From NCBI GenBank assembly GCA_937958345.1, contig CALGNW010000337.1, positions 1 to 9,856 on the forward strand: a DNA stretch of 9,856 nucleotides. The letters run 5' to 3'. Below the pieces are notes generated by a model. It was not told where the DNA came from. It did no database searches and saw only the letters and a list, made by a program, of their open reading frames with translations. Numbering within the stretch: the stretch's first letter is position 1; each line of letters opens with the position of its first letter. Both the position numbers and the translations under genes were made by a program. Below, one piece after another: positions 1 through 5,147 of the stretch. This DNA comes from an uncultured Neomegalonema sp. Lineage in GTDB: Bacteria > Pseudomonadota > Alphaproteobacteria > Rhodobacterales > Rhodobacteraceae.

Positions 1-1006
1 TGGGGTCCCAATTCAGTGCCGATTGACACAAAAAGAATCTGCGACCTACACCTGAGCTATGCAAACCGTCTGGTGCGGGTAGTCGCGTTATGCTCTTTCT
101 GCCCGTGAGACGTTCTAGATCTCCGCCAGCACCGAGGGTTGCTGACATGTAAATTCGCTGCTTTGCGTTTCTGAACGGTTCGTGCGATTCTGTGGGTGGG
201 ATCAGTGGTCTGATAAGAATTTCGCGTGAACCAAGGTATACGTGGCAGGCATCGAGGTGATCGTGAAGTAGCTCCCAAGGGTAATAGAACTTTGGCTGAT
301 CTCTGGTCGCATGCGCACTAATTATTTCGGTCAACTTACCTGATAGTTTCTCAACCTGTGGTGTGGGCATTTTCTCGACCCACGTCGCATCTGCTGACCC
401 CGTCCAGTTCCCAGTCAGCCGGGAATAGTCCTGAGGTTCAAGATGCGGCTGTAAAAATTCTGCTATCGCTGAGTGAAGGACTGATCCGGCTGGAATCTCC
501 AAAGACCACATCTTCGCAATGTAGTTTTCTGCTGAGTGCGCGTCGTCAAGAATAATTAAATCTGGACTCTCGAAAAACGGATAATTGTTGAACAAGCCAG
601 AGTATGTGCTGATGGCGACCTTTTGACCCGTCAGGTAGGCGGTTCGGTCGGAGGGCGCGAAGTCTTTCTTCGATCCCGACAAATCCACCACATCGATGCC
701 GTATTTTTCCTGAGCTTGCTGTACGGTCTGCCTGACTAGCTGTCGCGTTGGGCACAAGAAAACTGCTCTGTCCTCATGCTTGATGCGTCGCCAATCGGCT
801 AACAATAGACCTACGAGCGTTTTCCCGCTGCCTGTCGGCAGTTGAAGTGCTACATCCTCCTCTTGCTCGAAACTCGCCGCGTAAGTTTCTAACATTTCCT
901 TCTGGTGCGGCATCACATCTGGAAACTGACGCTTAGTAAGCGTCTTGAAATGTGCGGCTGGCGTTTCCGAAGCAGAGTGCGCGAAGGTGTTGGATTTAAA
1001 TGCCAT
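1..1006 (-). CDS. SF2 DEAD/DEAH-like helicase, N-terminal part (3' end beyond left edge)
   Basis: I read this frame directly on the minus strand. It stays open for 335 codons and leaves the window, so only the N-terminal part is present. Seen: a Walker A motif LPTGSGKT at residues 56-63, a motif Ia-like CPTRQLVRQT at 85-94, a DDAH form of the Walker B/DEAH box at 154-157, and motif III as MSATL at 287-291. This order is that of the first RecA-like domain of superfamily 2 helicases, which use ATP to move along or unwind nucleic acid. About 130 residues separate motifs II and III, far more than in compact DEAD-box proteins, so an inserted domain is likely. The start is ATG at 1006-1004 with AAGGA eight bases upstream (1015-1019). 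The gene is more AT-rich than the rest of the window and lies beside a tRNA 3' end, suggesting horizontal gain. Helicases of this kind often occur in defence islands, but no partner gene is visible, so its role is open. Confidence 0.85.
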   Translation of the reverse strand, partial: MAFKSNTFAHSASETPAAHFKTLTKRQFPDVMPHQKEMLETYAASFEQEEDVALQLPTGSGKTLVGLLLADWRRIKHEDRAVFLCPTRQLVRQTVQQAQEKYGIDVVDLSGSKKDFAPSDRTAYLTGQKVAISTYSGLFNNYPFFESPDLIILDDAHSAENYIAKMWSLEIPAGSVLHSAIAEFLQPHLEPQDYSRLTGNWTGSADATWVEKMPTPQVEKLSGKLTEIISAHATRDQPKFYYPWELLHDHLDACHVYLGSREILIRPLIPPTESHEPFRNAKQRIYMSATLGAGGDLERLTGRKSITRLPAPDGLHSSGVGRRFFLCQSALNWDP

Positions 1007-1231
1007 CTTGTCAGTCCTTGACGATGTGTGGCCAACCGACGCTTGGCGTCGTTCTTCACGGAACTGACCTCTGGTTACGAGTTAGAGTTGTTTAGAAAGC
1101 GCTATACCATTCTACAAGTCGCGAATGCACACACCTGCCAATTTTTGATCGAGCAAAACAACACCCATACGATACCCAGACTTAGAGCAGCGACATACTC
1201 AAACCTTAAGTGGCTGATTTATAAAGTGAAT
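1007..1231. other. AT-rich gap between tRNA-Phe 3' end and helicase start
   Basis: No supportable gene lies here. On the minus strand it is both the region just downstream of the tRNA CCA end and the 5' leader of the helicase. I see no hairpin followed by a T-run that would end tRNA transcription. A 6-bp inverted repeat CGACGC-TTG-GCGTCG sits at 1037-1051, about 30 bases upstream of the helicase start. It could be a small operator or an mRNA hairpin, or be chance. If an element is integrated in the tRNA gene, its junction is expected at or inside the tRNA 3' half next to this gap. The second att copy would lie beyond the left edge, and no copy of the tRNA 3' half was noticed elsewhere in the window. 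Confidence 0.4.
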
Positions 1232-1307
1232 TGGTGCCCGGAGGCGGACTCGAACCACCGACACGCGGATTTTCTATCCGCTGCTCTACCAACTGAGCTA
1301 TCCGGGC
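1232..1307 (-). tRNA. tRNA-Phe (GAA), CCA encoded, with A at position 33
   Basis: Read on the minus strand this is a 76-nt cloverleaf. The acceptor stem GCCCGGA pairs with TCCGGGC and is followed by A73 and an encoded CCA. The D arm is GCTC/GAGC, the anticodon stem GCGGA/TCCGC, and the T arm GGTGG-TTCGAGT-CCGCC with one G-U pair. The anticodon is GAA (Phe), and the body closely matches known bacterial tRNA-Phe. The anticodon loop reads TAGAAAA, where bacterial tRNA-Phe normally has TTGAAAA, so residue 33 (position 1275) is A instead of the U that makes the anticodon U-turn. All stems are intact, so this is not a generally decayed gene. It lies 57 bp downstream of znuB on the same strand. I did not find a convincing promoter of its own. 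Confidence 0.93.
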
Positions 1308-1364
1308 AACGAGGGGGTGGTTAGCTTAGCGTGACGGGCTTGTCCATATCGAAAACACCTTTTT

Positions 1365-2150
1365 TCACCGCAGCGCGCGCGACACTTGAAGAAGACCGAA
1401 GATTGTGGCCGCGACTGTGACGATGCTCGGTCCCGCTGGCGTGTCGATGGTGGCGGACATATACAGGCCACCGTAGACCGCTGCTGCGCCGAAGCCTGCT
1501 GCGTATAGCGCCATTCTCTCGGGTGTTTGCGATATAATTCTGGCCGATGCTGCGGGTATCACCAGCATTGCGGTTATCAGCAGCGCGCCGACGACTTTAA
1601 TTGAGACGGCTACCAGTACTGCGATCGTCAGCGCCAAAATCAACCGCTCTCGATCAGGCTTGAGCCCCTCGGCGCTTGCCAGATCGTAGTTGAGTGTTGC
1701 CAGTAGCAAAGCATTCCACCGCCAGAACAAAACCCCAAGGACCGCTGCGACGCCCGTCCAGATGACAATGAGGTCGGCCCGGGTCAGCGAAAGGATGTCG
1801 CCGAACAGATATGATTCGAGGTCGACGGGCCTGCCGGGAACCAGAGAAACGACGACAAGGCCGAGGGCGAGAGCAGTGTGTGCGGCAACACCGAGCAACG
1901 TATCCATTGACAGCGCGGCGTCGCGCTGCAGCGCAACCGCGACCGCCATCAGAACAGCGGCAACCAGTATCCCAAGAATGATCGGCGTATTGACCAGCAG
2001 CGCAAGCGCCACTCCCAGCACCGCAGCATGCGAGGTTGCATCGCCGAAATAGGCCATCCGCCGCCACACGACAAAACAGCCTAGGGGCCCGGCGGCAATC
2101 GCCACTCCGAACCCGGCGATCAATGCGATGAGCAGAAAAGCGTCGAACAT
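1365..2150 (-). CDS. znuB: Zinc ABC transporter permease ZnuB
   Basis: This is an ABC-3 family permease of 261 residues that forms the inner-membrane channel for zinc import, normally working with a periplasmic ZnuA and an ATPase ZnuC. Seen: a very hydrophobic protein with several membrane segments (roughly 3-28, 43-75, 85-105, 125-150, 168-205, 213-230 and 240-257), the family segment RRMAYFGDATSHAAVLGVAL at about 30-49, and a GLKPDRERL cytoplasmic loop near 162-170, probably in the ATPase contact region. I chose the ATG at 2150 because it overlaps the zur stop as TGATG and starts the usual MFDAFLL-type N-terminus; an ATG at 2177 would add nine polar residues read inside zur. It is probably cotranscribed with zur and repressed by it. 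Manganese or iron transport by the same family is possible, but pairing with a Zur favours zinc. No znuA or znuC is in the window. Confidence 0.93.
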   Translation of the reverse strand: MFDAFLLIALIAGFGVAIAAGPLGCFVVWRRMAYFGDATSHAAVLGVALALLVNTPIILGILVAAVLMAVAVALQRDAALSMDTLLGVAAHTALALGLVVVSLVPGRPVDLESYLFGDILSLTRADLIVIWTGVAAVLGVLFWRWNALLLATLNYDLASAEGLKPDRERLILALTIAVLVAVSIKVVGALLITAMLVIPAASARIISQTPERMALYAAGFGAAAVYGGLYMSATIDTPAGPSIVTVAATIFGLLQVSRALR

Positions 2151-2623
2151 CAGTCGGATTTTTGGCAGTCGGCGCAAATGCCGTCGACTTCCATAACGCT
2201 TGACTCAGCTGCAAAGCCGGAATGTGCAGCGGCCTGCAGCAAGCCGGCTTCCGATGCCTTACATTCGATTTCCGCGACTGTCCTGCACAATTTGCAAACA
2301 ATAAAACCTGCACGTTCGCAGGCGTCCGGCCTTGCGCATGCTACATACGCGTTCAGCTTCTCGAGCCGATGGACGAGCCCGTTTTCGACAAGGTATTCAA
2401 GAGCGCGGTAGGCAGTTGGCGGTTGCGGCGTGCTGTCGTCGACGCGCAGGCGCTCGAGGATCTCGTACGCGCCCATCGACCGGTGACCCTCAAGTAGTAA
2501 ATCAAGTACTTTGCGCCGCCATTTCGTAAGGCGAAGGCCCTGCTGTTCAGCCAAGGCCAGCGCAGTTTGACGGCACACGCGATGATCGTGGTGCGAGAAG
2601 GCGAGGGGTTTCGGATCGTTCAT
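2150..2623 (-). CDS. zur: Zinc uptake regulator Zur (Fur family)
   Basis: This 157-residue cytoplasmic Fur-family repressor binds DNA when loaded with zinc and shuts off zinc uptake genes. Seen: the HHDHRVC segment at 11-17, found in Zur-type members; a winged-helix region at about 30-90 with RLTKWRRKVLDLLLEGHRSM and PPTAYRALEYL; then NAYVAC at 91-96. Two CxxC pairs (C110/C113 and C150/C153) should hold the structural zinc. Length is normal for the family. The ATG at 2623 is preferred; GTG and TTG codons just upstream in the same frame are possible. There is no clear Shine-Dalgarno, and the predicted transcript starts only about eight bases before the ATG, so initiation may be nearly leaderless. 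The gene ends in TGATG with znuB, giving a zur-znuB operon. Autoregulation is inferred from the operator-like repeat upstream. Confidence 0.93.
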   Translation of the reverse strand: MNDPKPLAFSHHDHRVCRQTALALAEQQGLRLTKWRRKVLDLLLEGHRSMGAYEILERLRVDDSTPQPPTAYRALEYLVENGLVHRLEKLNAYVACARPDACERAGFIVCKLCRTVAEIECKASEAGLLQAAAHSGFAAESSVMEVDGICADCQKSD

Positions 2624-2631
2624 CACCAACG

Positions 2632-2661
2632 TGTAACACTATAACAGTTTTCGATAAAACT
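2632..2661 (-). promoter_or_regulatory. Candidate zur-znuB promoter with Zur operator-like dyads
   Basis: On the minus strand TGTTATAGT is an extended -10 element (TG-T-TATAGT, hexamer at 2638-2643), placed so that transcription would start around 2631, just before the zur ATG. No good -35 box is visible. The 15-bp imperfect dyad TGTAACACTATAACA at 2632-2646 resembles the TGTTATA/TATAACA core of Zur boxes and covers the -10. Beside it lies a perfect 6-bp inverted repeat, AGTTTT-CGAT-AAAACT, at 2646-2661. Binding here would block zur-znuB and could also affect the divergent NDUFA12 transcript. The assignment rests on motif resemblance and position only. Confidence 0.45.
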
Positions 2662-2749
2662 ATTGTGGTGCGGGGCCTTTCCGCTTTTCCGGCACTGGAC
2701 GTTCGCAGACAGTTGATCCATAACCGCACCAACAATCTACGAGGATCCA

Positions 2750-3133
2750 ATGGGATTTCTTTCAAATATCTTCACGTGGTGGAACGGTTCGACGATCGGG
2801 ACGCAGTTCTTCACGCGCCGCCACGGGCAGCGGGTCGGCGAGGATACGTTTGGCAACGTTTACTATCGCAATAGCGACGACAGTCGCCGGTGGGTGATCT
2901 ACCGCGATTTAGCGGAGTCTTCGTCGGTTACGCCTGACTGGCACGGATGGCTGCACCATACGTTCGAAGCGCCGCCAACCGAAGCGCCGTTAAAGCGTTG
3001 GGACTGGGAAACCGAAGCGAAGATGAATATGACCGGCACGGACGAGGCGTATCATCCGCCGGGAAGCTTGCTTAGCCCATCGTCGGCCTCGGCGCCGAAA
3101 ACCAAATCATATACCGCGTGGTCGCCCGAATAG
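2750..3133 (+). CDS. NDUFA12 family accessory subunit of respiratory complex I
   Basis: This 127-residue protein is the bacterial counterpart of mitochondrial B17.2/NDUFA12, an accessory subunit on the peripheral arm of NADH:ubiquinone oxidoreductase, on the cytoplasmic face of the inner membrane. Seen: the family core GEDTFGNVYYRNSDDSRRWV at about 30-49, then WHGWLHHTFEAPPTEAP around 64-80, and a C-terminal NMTGTDEAYHPPGS near 93-106. There is no signal peptide or membrane segment. The ATG has GAGGA four bases upstream and gives the usual MGFL-type start. The gene is divergent from zur and is followed after 42 bp by mlaD on the same strand. Location away from the nuo operon is normal for this subunit. 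The family is typical of Alphaproteobacteria, which supports the taxonomic reading. Confidence 0.93.
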   Translation: MGFLSNIFTWWNGSTIGTQFFTRRHGQRVGEDTFGNVYYRNSDDSRRWVIYRDLAESSSVTPDWHGWLHHTFEAPPTEAPLKRWDWETEAKMNMTGTDEAYHPPGSLLSPSSASAPKTKSYTAWSPE

Positions 3134-3175
3134 GTCTGCCTTTGTTCATGGCTAACGCGTCGCAGGAGAGCCGAG

Positions 3176-3619
3176 ATGGCCAATAATGTTGCTGAAACGA
3201 TTGTCGGTGCGGCGGTTCTGATCGTTGCCGGGGGATTTCTGGCATACGCGTCACAGCATGCTGATCTGGGCGGTGGCAGTAGTTACGAACTCAAGGCAAA
3301 ATTTTTCACCGCCGACGGTGTCGCGCCCGGGATTGATGTGCGTATGTCCGGCGTGAAAGTCGGAACGGTTGGCGATTTGACTCTTGATTCGAAGACGTTT
3401 GAAGCTGTTGTTTCGCTCGACGTGAAGCAAGGTGTTGAAATTCCGAGCGATACATCGGCCAAGATCGCCAGCGACGGCCTGCTTGGCGGATCGTACATCT
3501 CGCTGGAACCCGGCGGATCCGAGTATCCGCTTGAACCCGGCGAGGAAATAGAGCGGACACAGGGCTCGGTCAGTTTGATCGATTTGCTGGGTAAGGCCGT
3601 TCACAGCGCAACCCAGTAG
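3176..3619 (+). CDS. mlaD: MlaD-like MCE-domain protein of outer membrane lipid transport
   Basis: This is the substrate-binding ring component of the Mla system, which moves phospholipids between outer and inner membranes. Seen: an N-terminal membrane anchor at about residues 8-26 (rich in V, A, I, L and G), then one MCE domain at about 36-113 with YELKAKFFTADGVAPGIDVR, the MSGVKVGTV segment at 57-65, and DGLLGGSYISLEPG at 100-113. The C-terminal region is short and acidic. At 147 residues it is shorter than E. coli MlaD (about 183), as expected of alphaproteobacterial forms. AGGAG seven bases before the ATG is a strong ribosome site. The partner genes mlaE, mlaF and mlaC are not here. It sits between NDUFA12 and a methyltransferase, probably in one transcript. 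It should be anchored in the inner membrane with the MCE domain in the periplasm. Confidence 0.92.
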   Translation: MANNVAETIVGAAVLIVAGGFLAYASQHADLGGGSSYELKAKFFTADGVAPGIDVRMSGVKVGTVGDLTLDSKTFEAVVSLDVKQGVEIPSDTSAKIASDGLLGGSYISLEPGGSEYPLEPGEEIERTQGSVSLIDLLGKAVHSATQ

Positions 3620-3620
3620 G

Positions 3621-4391
3621 ATGAAAGACGCTTGGAGCGCGCGCCGTTATGATGAAAACGCGCGGTTTGTGTCCGACCTTGGTCGGGGCGTCGTTGAATG
3701 GCTCAAGCCGAAACCCGGCGAACGTATTCTTGACGTCGGGTGCGGTGACGGAGCGTTGACTGAACAATTGGTTGAGGCCGGAGCCGACGTTCTAGGCGTC
3801 GATGCGAGTATCGATATGGTCGATGCGGCGCGTGCGCGCGGCCTCGATATCGAAGTGGCAGACTGCCATGAGCTTGAATATTTTAATGAATTTGACGCCG
3901 TTTTCTCGAATGCCGCGTTGCATTGGATGACAAGGCCCGATGCTGTTTTGGCTGGTGTTGCCAATGCACTCAAGCCGGGCGGGCGCTTTGTGGGTGAATT
4001 TGGTGGTCACGGTAATGTTGCGGCGATACGTACGGCATTGTCGGCCGTCATCAAGCAACACGCAAATATCAGCAACGCACCGGATACTGTCTGGTTCTTT
4101 CCGTCGGCTAAAGAGTACCAGTCGCGATTGGAAGCCACCGGTTTTACCGTTGAGCGGATCGCCCTGATTCCGAGGCCCACACCGATACCGGGTGAAATGA
4201 CGGCCTGGTTCGAGACCCTCGCAGCGCCGGTTCTGGAATGTGTGCCGACAGCAAAAAGGACCGCAATCCGAGAGGAAGCCTCTGCGCTTTTGCGGTCGGT
4301 GCTTTGTGACAGCGAAGGAAACTGGACCGCCGACTACGTTCGGCTTAGGTTTGAGGCTCGATCATCATCTAAGGCGCGCTGCTTTGTCTAA
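3621..4391 (+). CDS. Class I SAM-dependent methyltransferase (Tam-like)
   Basis: This 256-residue cytoplasmic enzyme has a Rossmann-fold methyltransferase domain. Seen: SAM-binding motif I ILDVGCGDG at 36-44, the acidic ribose-binding residue D61 in LGVDAS, a motif III-like segment FDAVFSNAALHW at 91-102, and ALKPGGRFVGEFGGHGNVAAI at 116-136. The C-terminal half (WFFPSAKEY, then WTADYVRLRF at 235-244) matches proteins often annotated as trans-aconitate methyltransferase-like, but substrate cannot be read from sequence. The ATG follows the mlaD stop by one base, with only a weak GTAGG ahead, so translation is probably coupled to mlaD. The last residues (about 247-256) run a little past the typical family end and overlap the tail of a small ORF on the opposite strand by 27 bp. 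Fold is certain; role is not. Confidence 0.88.
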   Translation: MKDAWSARRYDENARFVSDLGRGVVEWLKPKPGERILDVGCGDGALTEQLVEAGADVLGVDASIDMVDAARARGLDIEVADCHELEYFNEFDAVFSNAALHWMTRPDAVLAGVANALKPGGRFVGEFGGHGNVAAIRTALSAVIKQHANISNAPDTVWFFPSAKEYQSRLEATGFTVERIALIPRPTPIPGEMTAWFETLAAPVLECVPTAKRTAIREEASALLRSVLCDSEGNWTADYVRLRFEARSSSKARCFV

Positions 4392-4562
4392 AATTTCTTG
4401 AGCACGTCGGCGATTCTTTTCGGCAAAATCGCGTTCAAATTCGCTCATCGCTCTGATCGTGAAACTCTCGCGTCTGATCGCATGACTGCAACTCCGTGAC
4501 GATGTCACAGTACGCGGCAAGACGTAGTCGATATTTTCGTATTCGCTTGTTAATGAAATCAT
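4365..4562 (-). CDS. Possible small hypothetical protein (65 aa)
   Basis: I do not recognise this protein. It runs tail to tail into the methyltransferase gene and overlaps its last 27 bp. The main support is the start: GGGGAG lies seven bases before the ATG, one of the best ribosome sites in the window. The N-terminal part is polar with many serines. Residues 39-65 (MSEFERDFAEKNRRRAQEIL onward) form a charged stretch likely to be helical, with an internal ATG at its start that could give a 27-residue peptide. There is no signal peptide, membrane segment or cysteine pair. Length and basic character recall small alphaproteobacterial proteins of the DUF1127 kind, but I cannot find that motif. 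It may be real, a decayed remnant, or a chance frame. Confidence 0.4.
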   Translation of the reverse strand: MISLTSEYENIDYVLPRTVTSSRSCSHAIRRESFTIRAMSEFERDFAEKNRRRAQEILDKAARLR

Positions 4563-4742
4563 TTTTCTTCTCCCCTTTCAGCAAGCTATAACGTTGTAAG
4601 TAAAACCCTATTAAATTACAGTTAAATTTTTAGGTTAATTGGTTTAATGCTACTGAAGTTTACCTGGGCCCGAATTACGGTTCGGAAAAATTTCTCATTC
4701 GGATCAATCTTATAGCCTTCGCTACGCCTGAGGCAGGTTTTT
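4563..4742. other. AT-rich intergenic segment
   Basis: This stretch contains no gene I can support. It is clearly more AT-rich than its flanks, with runs such as TTAAATTTTTAGG. On the minus strand its left end carries the strong ribosome site of the 65-codon ORF, so that ORF's promoter should be here. On the plus strand it should hold the former promoter of the decayed carboxymuconolactone decarboxylase gene. A short inverted repeat CCGAA-TTACGG-TTCGG lies near 4670-4686. It is followed by A residues rather than T residues on the plus strand, so it does not look like a terminator. Confidence 0.35.
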
Positions 4743-5147
4743 ATGATCACTGTTTGTACTTTGAGAAATTTAGAAGACGATCCTCGGGTAAAGCTGCCTT
4801 CGATGAAATCTGCCAACTCGAAAGTTGAACTCGATAAATGCACTTTCGCATAATCTCGCTTTGGATCCCGGGCTACTGGAAGGGACTTGGCGAGATGTTA
4901 AGGAATCGGTGGCTACCGAGACATTGCTCGACTTCAAAATCGAGGAAATGATCTATCTTGCGGTGCATATCGCAAATGCCCGGGATTACTGTGCGCCCTC
5001 TCATACTGCGGCAGCGGGAAGACGGGTATGACCGATGCCGAGTATGGCGAGTTGTTGCGGGCTGTCGGGCTGGCGGCGAAAACGAATATGCCGGCCATTG
5101 GAATAAAGCCGCCCTTCGATGGGGCGTTCGATAAGGAGCAGACATGA
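4743..5147 (+). pseudogene. Carboxymuconolactone decarboxylase/AhpD-like pseudogene, three frameshifts
   Basis: Three plus-strand frames join into one recognisable protein of about 135 residues. Frame one begins at ATG 4743 and reads to DDPRVK; after a shift near 4791-4796 it continues AAFDEICQ. After a second shift near 4814-4818 it reads TRKLNSINALSHN through LLEGTWRDVKE and EEMIYLAV to SHTAAA. After a third near 5013-5020 it reads GMTDAEYGELLRAVGLAAKT to the stop at 5145-5147. Each break fits loss of one base, in the same direction. The AhpD-like active site is normally Glu, CxxC and a following His; here it reads ARDYCAPSH, so the first Cys is replaced by Arg. Intact relatives are small redox enzymes or decarboxylases. 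The stop overlaps the next ATG as ATGA, showing former coupling to the aminotransferase. A fragment from ATG 5028 could still be translated. Sequencing error could explain one shift but hardly three plus a lost Cys. Confidence 0.82.

Noticed and set aside
1028..1324. 98-codon plus-strand frame ending in NWCPEADSNHRHADFLSA and TELSGQ
   Set aside because: Its second half is the antisense translation of the tRNA-Phe gene, a well-known false ORF pattern, and the first half has no recognisable features.
2148..2177. ATG at 2177 as the znuB start
   Set aside because: It adds nine polar residues that lie inside zur; the ATG overlapping the zur stop gives the usual permease N-terminus.
1654..2313. 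219-codon minus-strand frame across zur and znuB
   Set aside because: It is a shadow frame rich in Arg, Cys and Ser that overlaps two clearly conserved genes in their proper frames.
4670..4690. Inverted repeat CCGAA...TTCGG as a terminator
   Set aside because: The stem is only five pairs and is followed by A residues on the plus strand and by no T-run on the minus strand.
4622..4843. 73-codon minus-strand frame in the AT-rich gap
   Set aside because: It runs antisense into the pseudogene 5' end, has no convincing ribosome site and matches no family I know; AT-rich DNA of this kind often leaves chance open frames.
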